From contig NC_015844.1 of the NCBI RefSeq assembly GCF_000973105.1, positions 3,840,501-3,904,500 on the forward strand: DNA of 64,000 bases. The letters run 5' to 3'. The position numbers and the translations under genes are program-made. Source of the stretch: Zobellia galactanivorans (GTDB taxonomy: Bacteria > Bacteroidota > Bacteroidia > Flavobacteriales > Flavobacteriaceae). Shown piece after piece: positions 29,701 through 38,258 of the stretch. The first letter of the stretch is position 1. Every line of letters starts with the position of its first letter. The notes under the pieces were generated by a model. It was not told where the DNA came from and made no database searches. It was given only the letters and a program-made list of their open reading frames with translations.

Positions 29701-29918
29701 GGGCACTTAGAAACGTGAACTTGGGGTATACCTTTGATGATAAGATTGCAAATCAACTCGGCCTGGATAAGCTTAGGGTATCCATATCAGGTGAAAATCT
29801 CTACACCAAAAGCGAGAGAAAGGGATTGAACCCTCAGTTTAACCTGGCGGGAACCGGTGAAGGAAACGACTTTAATCCTGCAAGAATTATCTCTTTAGGG
29901 GTGAACGTTACTTTTTAA
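26796..29918 (+). CDS. SusC/RagA-family TonB-linked outer-membrane receptor (third pair)
   Basis: About 1040 residues from the ATG at 26796 (MKLKIRCYVSIVSLLFCLGLQAQDK), which places a normal signal peptide at the N-terminus. An ATG at 26775 adds seven residues, and an open frame back to 26673 adds an unlikely hydrophobic leader. It has the regulatory-like domain (SGLPLPGVSIVVVGTSTGTQTDFDG), the EEVIVTAYG segment, the plug (DPLFIVDGVQYEG, ILKDAASTSLYGSRAANGVVIITTKSG) and the barrel, ending GVNVTF. It is followed 11 bp later by SusD. No hydrolase gene accompanies the pair, so the substrate cannot be guessed; such bare pairs may also import non-glycan ligands. Confidence 0.95.
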   Translation: MKLKIRCYVSIVSLLFCLGLQAQDKTVSGQVTDESGLPLPGVSIVVVGTSTGTQTDFDGNYSIAVATGNVLSFSYMGQKTVERTVGASNTINVRMEEDAQALEEVIVTAYGTSTKEAFTGSANIVGAKDLENRSVTSPIAAIEGRATGVQFTSPTGPGSSPGIVIRGVGTLNGDTDPLFIVDGVQYEGSLNTINQEDIESFTILKDAASTSLYGSRAANGVVIITTKSGRKEGIQVNASMQYGLVSTAIPFYPELTPGEYYESMWEALKNSSAGGGDPAFASENIYNSLGYNPFDVPNDQIVGVDGTLNPNAKVIYKNLDWYDAMSRTGVRQNYNVNVSGGGENHKVFFSTSYLDEESFVVNSKFNRLTTRLNAEFDVNDRLTIGGSASIALTEAVAPSSAGTNSIVNPFGFAKNIGSVYPVYVNDLQGNMVTDNFGNPVFDSGEGFSEYNIGSRPVYQGRHALQELMLNDERDKDNTYGFRFFAEQEIFEGLSVRVNYGRDINEGLEKEYENAIIGDAQPDGRYSEERSRRQVENFNQILSYVRSFGNHNLDITAGHESFDRTFTFNGGMKTIQAANGIYEFDNFSNIVDLEGASTRKSIEGYFSRVNYNYDNKYYISASVRRDGSSVFDADTRWGTFYSVGGSWRIDQENFLKDSDIIDQLKLRASYGEVGNDDLLDFFLSQARFSITSNAASPAIIFTDIGNPDLQWETIENFDVALEFALFNNFLDGSVEYYKKNSSDLLYKMPIAPSNGLNEVPVNVGDMFNSGWEVALTANLFDTDDFRWNVTLQGSTFKNEITSLPDPFINESERWAEGHSRYDFYLLRTGGVDTQTGDQLFLMYELDEEGNSVPVLDGNGEIATTNDWQETQRAYTGDSSIPDLLGSIANSIGYKGFSFDFLINYGIGGSILDNGYSAMMHSGNFGSSYHPDILKAWRQPGDITDVPRLESGNPNLVRTQSDRFITDASFWALRNVNLGYTFDDKIANQLGLDKLRVSISGENLYTKSERKGLNPQFNLAGTGEGNDFNPARIISLGVNVTF

Positions 29919-29929
29919 AAAATAGAATT

Positions 29930-31594
29930 ATGTTAAGAAAAATAAATATATTGTTATTGGTATTCCTAGGGACAACCATAACTTCTTGCGACGACGATTT
30001 TCTCGAAACAACGCCCACCGATGCCATTTCTGCGGTAGATGCGCTTGCCGACGAAGAAAGCATGCAATTGATATTGAATGGACTGCATCGTGGCCTATAT
30101 TCCCAGTCGCAGACCATTCTTCCCGGAGGCCAATCCTCCAGGGCCAACAACCATTACTGGGTTCCCCTTGGAGATAACCTTTCAGGGGGGCTTATCCATT
30201 CGGCGAGTGCCAACAATTTGGGATGGAGAACCGAAATGCAATGGAACTCGCACACCGACCCGACATCCTTGACCTGTGAGTTACTATGGTACCACCGATA
30301 TAATATTGTATTGGGTGCCAACCTGCTTATCAATAGGGCTACGGATGGAACAATGTTGGAATCACAGGCACTATATGAAATTTTGGGACAGGCCTATACA
30401 TATAGGGCCTATGCCTATCTTTCTTTGGTACAGCATTATGCCAAGGGATATTTAATCGGAGATCCGGCAACAGATCCGGGGGTGCCGTTGTTGTTTTCCT
30501 CGGAATTACCGTTCACCAGTGAGCCAAGGTCTACCGTACAAGAGGTCTATGACCAGATTGGGGCTGACTTGGTTGATGCAATAGCTGCTTTTGAAAAAGG
30601 CACGGGAAGACCAAGTGGGGGAGCAGATACCAAATCCCAATTGAACATAGATGTCGCTTATGGTCTATTGGCCCGCACTGCCTTATCAAAAGGAGATTGG
30701 GAAACGGCGGCCGAAGCAGCTGTAAAGGCGCGTGAGAACTATCCGTTGATGGGCGAGGAAGAATGGAAATCCGGTTTTAACTCCAATAACCTTTCAGAAG
30801 TTATTTGGGGAAGCCACGTAATAGACGCCGAGACCGCATTTTTTTCTTCATATTTCTATTTGGTAAGTAATACCTTTAACGGTAGTCAGGTCAGAAACAA
30901 CCCAAAGATTGCGGACCGAAGATTGGTCGATGCCATTCCCGATACGGATTACAGAAAGGATGTTTTCTTTATCGATGCACCGAATACCAATAGTTCCGCA
31001 GCGAACAATCAGGGAGGACTTGATTCAAATACCGGTTTGCCGAGAGACCCAAATTATGAAAATGATTTGGAAGGATACAATGCCAGAAGGGCAGAGATCA
31101 ATGCAATTTACGGTATTACCAATGCATACAATCAACACCCCTATATGCACTTTAAGTTGAAGAACGCCAATTCAGGTTCTATTGATCCCGATGATATCAT
31201 TTACATGCGTTCGTCGGAAATGTACCTTATCGAGGCAGAAGCCAAAGCCATGATGGACGACATTGCAGGTGCACAGGAAGCTTTGAGGCCTTTGGGCGAG
31301 GAACGCGACAGCGCTTACGATGTAACTGCTTACAATACCAAAGAAGCTTTAATGGAGCACATTAAGTTCCAACGTCGCCTTGAACTATGGGGAGAAGGTT
31401 TCGGCTATACCGACAAAATTAGATGGGACGAGGGAATCGACCACGCAGCGGATGGCGGTTCAGGAGCATCGGAAGTATTATACCAAGAGGCTTTCCAAGT
31501 GGAGCGCCCATCGGAAAATGATGATTGGATATTTAAAATTCCACAAGCGGAGATTGATGCGAACCCAAACCTGTCACCAGCAGATCAAAATTGA
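29930..31594 (+). CDS. SusD/RagB-family ligand-binding lipoprotein (third pair)
   Basis: 554 residues. The lipoprotein signal ends at Cys20 (TTITSCDDDFLETTPTDAIS). The conserved helical region reads ILGQAYTYRAYAYLSLVQHYAKGYL, the RagB part DDIIYMRSSEMYLIEAEAKAM, and the C-terminus RRLELWGEGFGYTDKIRWDEG. It is co-transcribed with the preceding SusC and ends at the terminator at 31671. Confidence 0.95.
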   Translation: MLRKINILLLVFLGTTITSCDDDFLETTPTDAISAVDALADEESMQLILNGLHRGLYSQSQTILPGGQSSRANNHYWVPLGDNLSGGLIHSASANNLGWRTEMQWNSHTDPTSLTCELLWYHRYNIVLGANLLINRATDGTMLESQALYEILGQAYTYRAYAYLSLVQHYAKGYLIGDPATDPGVPLLFSSELPFTSEPRSTVQEVYDQIGADLVDAIAAFEKGTGRPSGGADTKSQLNIDVAYGLLARTALSKGDWETAAEAAVKARENYPLMGEEEWKSGFNSNNLSEVIWGSHVIDAETAFFSSYFYLVSNTFNGSQVRNNPKIADRRLVDAIPDTDYRKDVFFIDAPNTNSSAANNQGGLDSNTGLPRDPNYENDLEGYNARRAEINAIYGITNAYNQHPYMHFKLKNANSGSIDPDDIIYMRSSEMYLIEAEAKAMMDDIAGAQEALRPLGEERDSAYDVTAYNTKEALMEHIKFQRRLELWGEGFGYTDKIRWDEGIDHAADGGSGASEVLYQEAFQVERPSENDDWIFKIPQAEIDANPNLSPADQN

Positions 31595-31670
31595 TAAGAT
31601 ATTCTTGATCTACTCAACCTCTTTTAGTCGGTGATGGAGGATTTATGATCATAGTAGGAATTAGTATCCA

Positions 31671-31708
31671 AAAAGTCCCTTCATTTTAATTAAAACGAAG
31701 GGACTTTT
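31671..31708. terminator. terminator after the third SusC/SusD pair
   Basis: Perfect 12-bp arms AAAAGTCCCTTC and GAAGGGACTTTT with a 14-nt loop. The A and T ends make it usable in both directions. It lies 76 bp after the susD stop. Confidence 0.85.
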
Positions 31709-31734
31709 ATTTTGCCACTTTGTGGTTGTTCAAA

Positions 31735-31850
31735 CTGGAAAATGCCTTCAAAGTTCCGGTTGGGGACGCCGTCTGCGTTGGCATCGGGCGAGTTGGTGCG
31801 CTGGCCAGGCAACTTTTATGTTGTTTTTCGGTTTTTGTTGTACGATCGGT
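31735..31850. repeat. remnant of the dispersed GACGCCGTCTGCG repeat
   Basis: It carries GGGGACGCCGTCTGCGTTGG and GAGTTGGTGCGCTGG, matching segments at 34.48 and 60.39 kb. It is probably a decayed member of the REP-like family found in intergenic gaps across the window. It has no hairpin end of its own. Confidence 0.45.
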
Positions 31851-31856
31851 TGTCCT

Positions 31857-32555
31857 TTATTCCGATATTTCGGCTTGCCAATAGTCATAGCTTTTTACTT
31901 TTCCGTCGTCCAATTTAAACTCGTGCGATATTAAGTTGGCCTCGGAAATCTTAAAGTCAATGCCCTGCTTAAAAAGTTCCCCGTCATAGGAAAACGTATG
32001 GTACTCCCCATTTTCCCCGCACAGGTCGACCCCATTGGGCAATGATCGGACAAAGTCCCTGTCTATTTCCCTACCGATAAAGGTCCGGTCCAATTTATCC
32101 GCTTGGGTTACGATTATTTTGGTCTTGATCCCCGACTTTAAAAAGTCCTTCATCACTTCATCGGACGTCTTGCCCCAAAGCGGTTCGACCAGTTCTATTC
32201 CCAGTGGATGGAGCATGTTTTCCCGATACCTTCTTACGTCGGCCAAAAAGATATCGCCAAAAATAAAGTGGCTTACTCCTTTGTTCTTAAAATGCCTAAC
32301 GGCTTCGGCCATTCCTTTTTTATAGGTTTTATCCTTTGAAAGCGGTACCGGATAAAGCGGAATACCGATGCTATCGGCCTGTTTTTTCAAAAGGCCGAGG
32401 GGGATGGAATGAATGGAAGAGCTTGCTGTTTCTTCGTCGATGGTTGTCAATAGAGAAAGCACTTCAAATTCGTTTTCTTGCAGTATCTTATGCAGTGCCA
32501 AGGCCGAATCTTTTCCGCCACTCCAATTAAACACCGCTTTTTTTCGTTCGGTCAT
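31857..32555 (-). CDS. PP-loop ATPase, diphthine-ammonia ligase-like family
   Basis: About 232 residues from the ATG at 32555 (MTERKKAVFNWSGGKDSALALHK); upstream in-frame residues to 32603 look like leader and are left out. SGGKDS at residues 12-17 is the PP-loop that binds ATP for adenylation. HFIFGDIFLADVR, PLWGKTSDEVMKDF and LCGENGEYHTFSYDG are typical of the DUF71/Dph6-like family. In archaea and eukaryotes the family makes diphthamide, a modification bacteria lack, so the bacterial substrate is unknown and the eukaryotic name should not be transferred. It is a single gene with no functional neighbours. Confidence 0.88.
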   Translation of the reverse strand: MTERKKAVFNWSGGKDSALALHKILQENEFEVLSLLTTIDEETASSSIHSIPLGLLKKQADSIGIPLYPVPLSKDKTYKKGMAEAVRHFKNKGVSHFIFGDIFLADVRRYRENMLHPLGIELVEPLWGKTSDEVMKDFLKSGIKTKIIVTQADKLDRTFIGREIDRDFVRSLPNGVDLCGENGEYHTFSYDGELFKQGIDFKISEANLISHEFKLDDGKVKSYDYWQAEISE

Positions 32556-32829
32556 ATTTTTCTGTTTCTGGTACATGGGGACTTTTGGTGGTGTTGCGAA
32601 CATCGCCCGTAAAGGCCTAGCCCTTTATGTTCGGCGGTAAATTAAGCAAAATGACCTTTCAAAGGCGCGTGGCCCTTTGAAAAATTCGGTAAAAACCCTT
32701 CCCGGCCCAGGCTTTGCCCCTTACCGGTTTTCTGTAGGTTGATTTGGTATTGCATCGGCTTCGGCGAAAAGGGAAGCTTGGTAAACCAATGCCCCTGGAT
32801 TTAGGCGATATGGCCTAGGGCTTGGTGTT

Positions 32830-34083
32830 TTATTCCGTTATGGGCCGTATTAGCTCGTCTTTCCTTTTTCTGTTGTAACTATATCGGCCATTTTTGTCTT
32901 CCACGATAAACTCTCCCATAAACGGATTTACCTCGGACTCATATGTTAAAACCTTAAATGTCTCGGCATCCAATTCCAGTTGGTTTTCATAATGGAAGAC
33001 GTTTTTCTTATCATAGATAAATCCGTTTTTGTTCAATGTGTAATTGTTTACATCAATGGGGATGACCTGGTCTAAATAAAATATGTGGTTGTTGTCCCTG
33101 CCGTAACAAAAGTCCAAATAGATAAAGGACGAACTATCTGCGCCTTCCAATTTTATAAGTTCCTTGTTCTTATAAATGAACACAGCGTTTTTGTCCTTCC
33201 AATATACCGTATCCCATTTCTCTTTTACATAATTAAAACTCTCCCCATCAATACCTTCCATAATGACCCATTGCCAAATGGCATCAGGATTATTTTTGGT
33301 AAAGGCACCGACTTTGATCGTACTTGGTGGGGAGTTGGGAGCTAGTACCGCATTATAGACAAAATTCTTGTCGGCCTTGATTCCCGCAACGTCCCTAAAT
33401 GAAACCGGGTCCGATTGAGGGAGTTCTATAATTTGTTTTGTATGATTTCTAAACTCAAAGACCCTATTGTCATAGGTGTAAAAATTGTCAAATAAATGAT
33501 AAGGGTTATCCTTTGTCGCCTTTGCAATTTTATGGGGTCTTTCTATTTCTTCGATATACCCGAGGTATTTTTTGTAGTAGTTTTTGAAGTTTTTATAAAA
33601 ATAGTTCCTTTTGGTCAAGGCTATGTTAGGTTCGGGGAAGGCATTGTTTTCTGAAAAAGACCAAAACCTATCCATCAAATTAGTTACAATATCCGATGGC
33701 AATGCTTGGTTGGTTTGCGCTACGTTTCCGTCCGTAATTTTATAAGCCTCGAGCACCTCGGGAAATGTGGAAGATACAATCGAATATTCGGTGGTTTGGG
33801 GACTTTTTAATGAGCTGATAATTTGCAAGCTGTCTATTAGGGCTTGTATTAACGATTTTTCAAAGTGGTTCAATACATAGGCAATAAAACATTTGTTTGT
33901 CTTTATATTGTAGTTTAAGATAAATACATTGCCCGGATTGTCATTGCAATCGTATAGCAGTTCGCAAAAATAATATCCCAGTTTTTTATTGTAAGCAGCT
34001 TTTTCGAACTTATGGTTAAGCAGTTTTTTTATGCCCTTTTCATCAATTGCAAATTCAATAAAGATCCCTGTAGGTTCGGCCAT
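32830..34083 (-). CDS. DKNYY-repeat protein of unknown function
   Basis: 417 residues with no signal peptide. The C-terminal half contains DKNYY-family strands (GIKADKNFVYN, YWKDKNAVFIYKNKELIKLEGADSSSF, YGRDNNHIFYLDQVIPID, YDKKNVFHYENQLELDAETF), usually beta-rich repeats of about 25-40 residues. The N-terminal half (about 1-180) is mixed and not recognised. DKNYY proteins are common in Bacteroidota and fusobacteria and have no settled role. It stands alone, with repeat-filled gaps on both sides. Confidence 0.8.
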   Translation of the reverse strand: MAEPTGIFIEFAIDEKGIKKLLNHKFEKAAYNKKLGYYFCELLYDCNDNPGNVFILNYNIKTNKCFIAYVLNHFEKSLIQALIDSLQIISSLKSPQTTEYSIVSSTFPEVLEAYKITDGNVAQTNQALPSDIVTNLMDRFWSFSENNAFPEPNIALTKRNYFYKNFKNYYKKYLGYIEEIERPHKIAKATKDNPYHLFDNFYTYDNRVFEFRNHTKQIIELPQSDPVSFRDVAGIKADKNFVYNAVLAPNSPPSTIKVGAFTKNNPDAIWQWVIMEGIDGESFNYVKEKWDTVYWKDKNAVFIYKNKELIKLEGADSSSFIYLDFCYGRDNNHIFYLDQVIPIDVNNYTLNKNGFIYDKKNVFHYENQLELDAETFKVLTYESEVNPFMGEFIVEDKNGRYSYNRKRKDELIRPITE

Positions 34084-34894
34084 TCTATTTTATTTCGTTT
34101 ATTGACCACAACGTGTTTGTATTGGTTTTATTACATGTTTTTAGCGTTTGCTTTGGCAGGTGCAAAGCAATTAAAAATTGGCTTAGGCGGGCGGGAACCT
34201 AGCAATTGTTTATGGCCCTTGGGCCTGTGGCACAAGGTATAGAAAAATGGATTTGATGCTGGTCGTTTGGGGGAGCGTGTAAGCCATGGGCGAGTGGCAA
34301 GCCGGCAAAGCAGTGGTAAAATTGCTTTTCAGGGGTGTTTTTGAATGGGCGTGAGGCTCGGGGCAAGGTGGTTTACGAAGGTGTTGCAGAACATCCCCGC
34401 CCTTCAAGGCCTGCACGGCGCCTGCCGAAGTGGGGGAATTGCTCTATTGGGGATGTTGTATTGAAATGTCCCCTTGAGGACGCCGTCTGCGTTAGCAAAG
34501 TAGCGGTAGGCTGCTTTTCAGGTTTTTTTGTATGGCATGTATGGCACAGGCCTGGAGCTTGCGCTAGGGGAATAAAAATAAAACCGCCTTAAAAAGCAGT
34601 TATGTGAGTCGTTATTTTAATGATTATGGGGTTGTGCAACGGTTACCGGTGTTGTAACACGTTTTTTATTCAGTTCTATTTTTTTATTTTCAATTCAGTC
34701 AATTTTATGTACTTATATTTTATTTCAAATAACGTCTTTTTGGGAATATATAAGAATAACTAAAGTTCTAGTCAAATTCTGCTATGTAAAACTTGTATTT
34801 CGTGATTTTGTAGTTCTTTACGAATTGAACTTCTTTCCTTTTTAATACATTTTTGAGTATTTAGAGAATTCCATTTTTTAGTTACGTATATAAA
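34084..34894. repeat. 811-bp gene-free gap with degraded REP-like repeats
   Basis: No supported gene. Between about 34285 and 34575 it holds two linked segments of the dispersed family: CAGAACATCCCCGCCCTTC followed by GCCTGCCGAAGTGGGGG, then CCCCTTGAGGACGCCGTCTGCG with a decayed GCTTGCGCTAGGGG end near 34560. TGCAACGGTTACCGGTGTTGT near 34640 resembles a short segment next to the gene at 63547. The last 250 bp are very AT-rich. Confidence 0.5.
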
Positions 34895-35152
34895 TTAAAT
34901 ATTGAGCAAATGACAAGTCAAGATAAAACAGGCTAATAAAAAAAAGAATATATTTAGAATTATTGGTTTTATATTCGACTTCTTAATAATATTATTGATT
35001 AGTAAAACTATAAAAATAACGGAATAGATAAAGGAAAATGTTGGTGAGTAATTATAATAAAAATTATAACAACTATTTTCGAATAAACAAAACAGCATTA
35101 TTATAAAATAGACACAAAAAGAAATATTTACTAGTAATATTATTTTTTTCAT
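34895..35152 (-). CDS. small AT-rich membrane protein
   Basis: 85 residues that I do not recognise. Three hydrophobic segments can be seen: MKKIILLVNISFCVYFIIML, TFSFIYSVIFIVLLINN and PIILNIFFFLLACFILTC. It is very rich in Ile, Phe, Asn and Tyr, and the DNA is much more AT-rich than the surrounding housekeeping genes. Together with the flanking repeats this points to acquired cargo DNA. A normal start with positive residues supports a real gene, but chance hydrophobic frames do occur in AT-rich DNA. Confidence 0.5.
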   Translation of the reverse strand: MKKIILLVNISFCVYFIIMLFCLFENSCYNFYYNYSPTFSFIYSVIFIVLLINNIIKKSNIKPIILNIFFFLLACFILTCHLLNI

Positions 35153-35249
35153 AAGTTAGTTTTCCTAATTATTTATATGGAAAAATCAGATATTGATTCA
35201 GTAAAATGTTTAATGTTTTTTTTTCAGAATCTATTCGGTTAAATGTGTT

Positions 35250-35540
35250 ACAACGGCCAGACGGCTATGGCGAGTTGCGTGGTATGCTTTGCATACCTTA
35301 GCAAGGGGTCGCCATTAGACGCACATTCGCTATAGCCAGTGATGTCGATGGTACCGACCGCGAACGGCTCCGTCGGAGTTTTCTTGGATGGAATATAGCA
35401 AATTTTATGGGCGAATGTGCAGTCGTACTGTCTGGCCGATGGTCGATGGTAGGAAAAAAAGGTAGGGCGGCGGCCTCGACCGCCCGGTTTTTTACGGGCC
35501 GGAGGTATCATCGACCATCGTGATTGTATATGATACGTTG
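35250..35540. other. highly structured non-coding segment with nested inverted repeats
   Basis: At least five perfect or near-perfect arm pairs: GGCCAGAC 35255-35262 with 35430-35437; GGCTATGGCGA 35263-35273 with 35327-35337 (one G-T pair); GGTATGC 35281-35287 with 35291-35297; GCACATTCGC 35321-35330 with 35411-35420; CGATGGTCGATG 35437-35448 with 35509-35520. Two of these pairings exclude each other. It could be a folded RNA or a recombination site. It lies just outside the inverted-repeat-bounded gene at 35638. Confidence 0.55.
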
Positions 35541-35629
35541 CGTGGTTAAGCAACTAATTTAGCAAATAAAAACCTAATAGAAAATCCGCGAGGATTTTCG
35601 TAAGTAAGCCAGCACCAGCAATGGATTAT

Positions 35630-36862
35630 ATACGGTGTTATGTAGCGTTTTTATCTATTTCTTTTTTTAGTTTATCAATATAGCTTTTGGGATTTTTACC
35701 CTCAATTATTCCATCTAAAACGAATTCTTCTAATAAGCCTAAACCATAATCTACAGCGGGTTCTACAATAGATTTTGCTCCAGCTCCAACTAATCCACCA
35801 ATAGGTCCAGCAATTAAAGCTCCTAATCCTGAGGTTGCTCCATATAGAAATGTATTTTTGATTAATTTACCTTTTGTTGTCTCAAAAAACTTTTTTGCTC
35901 CAGCAACTTCACTTATGTAAGCCTCGGTTATTTCGCTTGAATCCGAATTTTCTCCAACTTCATTAATCCATTTTCTAAAATATTTGGCACTAGATAAATG
36001 CCTTAATTTGAAAATATCACTAATGTCAAGACCTCCTTGATAAAACATAGCTTTTAGGTCAGGTGTATTTTCTATTTTGAGAATTTCCGAAACATTTTCT
36101 GAAATCTTATAAGCCTTTCCGATGTTCTCAAGGTTCTTTTTTGAAATTTCTAAATGCTCATAGTTATTGTAGCTTTTGTATCCATTTTTAGCTAAAATAG
36201 AAGTGTCCAATACAGTATGACCTAAATCAAAAAGAATTTTTCTTTCCTCCAAGTTTAAATCGAAAGGGTCTTTTTCAAAAGGAAGTCCTAAGTTTTCTAA
36301 ATTGTTATTTACGTATGCATCAGTAACAACTTTAGCTGCATTACTGCTTATCTCTAGTCCGTCATTTACAAGGTATTTCGGCACTATGTTTTTGATTAGT
36401 CTATTTCTCTCTTTTTTGCTAAGTCCGAAGCGTACCAGCGCTCTGTAAATATTTATGCTTGGGTCAATATCATCTCCATTTAGACTTCCTCCAACTATTG
36501 GTGGTTGTTTGTAAATCACAGATTCGTCAATTGTTCCGTCCTCTCTTTGTCTGCCAGTTCCTGTAAATATTGCAGCTGACTTAATTGAAAAGAGAATATA
36601 CCCACTTCTAATTAGCCGTTCTACTGTCTCAAGTCCAAGTTTTGAAATTAGAAATACCAGAGTTAGATTATTTTTGTCTGTACTTAAAACAATCTTATCA
36701 AAAAGTAAAAGTTGTTCAAATAACCCAGCTAGTATTTCAGACTCTTGTTCAGCAGTGAGTCTAGTTGTCATTCCGAGTAATGAACCTTTAGTAATCGAAT
36801 TATTAAATAGTATGTTTTTCAATGTTCTTAGCTGTTGGTTTAAATGCTACATAACACGTATA
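35630..36862. mobile_element. cargo gene bounded by inverted ATACG-GTGTTATGTAGC ends
   Basis: GTGTTATGTAGC at 35635-35646 is repeated inverted at 36846-36857, and the match extends outward with one extra G on the left (ATACGG versus ATACG). The repeats enclose one AT-rich gene and nothing else. No transposase is present, so this may be a small non-autonomous or integron-cassette-like unit. The stop codon of the gene lies inside the left repeat. Confidence 0.5.
35638..36822 (-). CDS. uncharacterised AT-rich cargo protein
   Basis: 394 residues with no recognised family. The N-terminal part is helical and soluble-looking (GMTTRLTAEQESEILAGLFEQLLLFDKIVLSTD). Toward the C-terminus is a glycine-rich, weakly hydrophobic hairpin (GATSGLGALIAGPIGGLVGAGAK) that could insert in or touch a membrane, then an amphipathic tail. 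There is no signal peptide. The codon usage is clearly more AT-rich than the adjacent DUF6544 and SulP genes, and the gene is enclosed by 12-bp inverted repeats, so it is probably horizontally acquired. A defence or toxin-like role is possible but nothing in the sequence proves it. Confidence 0.75.
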   Translation of the reverse strand: MKNILFNNSITKGSLLGMTTRLTAEQESEILAGLFEQLLLFDKIVLSTDKNNLTLVFLISKLGLETVERLIRSGYILFSIKSAAIFTGTGRQREDGTIDESVIYKQPPIVGGSLNGDDIDPSINIYRALVRFGLSKKERNRLIKNIVPKYLVNDGLEISSNAAKVVTDAYVNNNLENLGLPFEKDPFDLNLEERKILFDLGHTVLDTSILAKNGYKSYNNYEHLEISKKNLENIGKAYKISENVSEILKIENTPDLKAMFYQGGLDISDIFKLRHLSSAKYFRKWINEVGENSDSSEITEAYISEVAGAKKFFETTKGKLIKNTFLYGATSGLGALIAGPIGGLVGAGAKSIVEPAVDYGLGLLEEFVLDGIIEGKNPKSYIDKLKKEIDKNAT

Positions 36863-37124
36863 TATATACAAGTTTCTATACTGCCCCATAAATATAATAA
36901 AATCCCTTAGTTGTCGGTATATCAATCCATTCTGTGTAAATTATAAGTATTCATTTTGTATATCAAAACTCGTATATTCAATTAAATGACATACAAAATA
37001 ATCAGGTGGGACTTTCTAACCTTACCTTTAAATTCGATTCGTACCGGGGGGGGGGAAGTAATATTTGTACGGCTTGAATCTAACAAAAAACCACGGACCG
37101 GGCTAGGCCAAGGCATCCGTAAAT
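36863..37124. other. intergenic, no gene seen
   Basis: A 262-bp gap between two genes on the minus strand. It contains a run of ten G at 37046-37055 and otherwise nothing recognisable. Confidence 0.4.
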
Positions 37125-38258
37125 CTAATTTTTGGTGTTTTGCGGAAGAGGGTACTCCACCTTCCTGATTTTCACCTTTAGCCAGGTCCATGTGGTACCG
37201 CCCAGCTTCCAGTCCGCCTTTAGTTCCACCGGTATTTTTATGCCTTGGTGCCTTTCGATCTTGATGGCGGTGACCGTCCATTCGGTAGGACGTGTATCTT
37301 GGGCGTCTTTGTAGCGCATGGCGGTGAATTTTACAAAGTTCCCATTTTCATCGAAATGGAAGACCCCCGAACCCTGGGTGCCCTTGTACTGCATGGTCGC
37401 CTTGGCCGAAGTGCCGTCTATGGGCTCCCAGGTAATATAGTTTTGCAGGGCGTTGGACGGAAACCAGACGATTTCGGCCAGATACCTTTGCAAGGTAGCC
37501 TCGTTTGTTTTTGCATTGTTCTTGGCGTTCACCATAGAAAAGAGGGAGAACAGTTTGATGCTCATTTCCCCCTTTCCGTTTTCAAATTTATCGCGTCCGG
37601 CCAAGGCTAGGATCGGATTCATTTTTAGGTGTACCGACCAATTAAAGGCGGGAGGTTGTGCCGTAAAATACTGCTCGGCCCTGGCGTGGATCCAATCGTT
37701 TTGTCCGGGCTTCATCTGCATCTGCAGGTCTTGTTGCAGGTATACGGTGCCCGCCGGTTCCTTGCCGATGGCCCCGCTGTTCAGCAGCCATTTTTGAACC
37801 ACGGGCGGCATTTCTGAAACCATCTCCTTCGAAACGGGTGCTTTTTGTAACGAATGGGCCTGTGAAAGCATTTCCCGGGTTTCGCGGTGTACCTTCTCAC
37901 GGAAGGCAAAGGACCCGTAACCCGCTAGGGCGACGGCGAGGACGACCACATTGAACAGGGTGCCGAACTTGGCATCGGCCCAAAAGGAGATGATCAAAAA
38001 CTGGGAGAGTACTACGGCCAAGAAGCCAAAGATCCACCAAAGTTCCGAAGGCTTAAGGTAGCGCAGGGCGGTAAGGGCGAACAGTACAAAGGCCAGTAGC
38101 CATAGCAGTCCCATAGGTCTGGAAATGGGCTGCTGAATGGCATTGAACCCCGAAAGGCCAAAGGCCTTTAAGAAACCGAACAAATGTACAAGGCCGTGTA
38201 AAATTAGTAGTAGGACGAAAACGATGCGCATGATTGTGTTGTTTGTGGCCAAGGCCAT
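37125..38258 (-). CDS. DUF6544-like membrane protein
   Basis: 377 residues; the Met at 38231 (MRIVFVLLLILHGLVHLFGFLKAFG) probably marks the true start. Four hydrophobic helices occupy roughly the first 125 residues, then a soluble domain starts near SKEMVSEMPPVVQKWLLNSGAIGKEPAGTVYL and runs to the end (YITWEPIDGTSAKATMQYKG, VFHFDENGNFVKFTAMRYKD, GIKIPVELKADWKL). That soluble part fits the family called DUF6544/DUF6920, whose function is unknown. Single gene. Confidence 0.78.
   Translation of the reverse strand: MALATNNTIMRIVFVLLLILHGLVHLFGFLKAFGLSGFNAIQQPISRPMGLLWLLAFVLFALTALRYLKPSELWWIFGFLAVVLSQFLIISFWADAKFGTLFNVVVLAVALAGYGSFAFREKVHRETREMLSQAHSLQKAPVSKEMVSEMPPVVQKWLLNSGAIGKEPAGTVYLQQDLQMQMKPGQNDWIHARAEQYFTAQPPAFNWSVHLKMNPILALAGRDKFENGKGEMSIKLFSLFSMVNAKNNAKTNEATLQRYLAEIVWFPSNALQNYITWEPIDGTSAKATMQYKGTQGSGVFHFDENGNFVKFTAMRYKDAQDTRPTEWTVTAIKIERHQGIKIPVELKADWKLGGTTWTWLKVKIRKVEYPLPQNTKN

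Noticed and set aside
31857..32555. Naming the PP-loop protein as a diphthamide synthase
   Set aside because: Bacteria lack diphthamide, so only the fold and ATP motif are supported.
34651..34890. Possible gene remnant on the minus strand next to the TGCAACGGTTAC motif
   Set aside because: Translated in the likely frame it meets stops quickly and shows no coding pattern.
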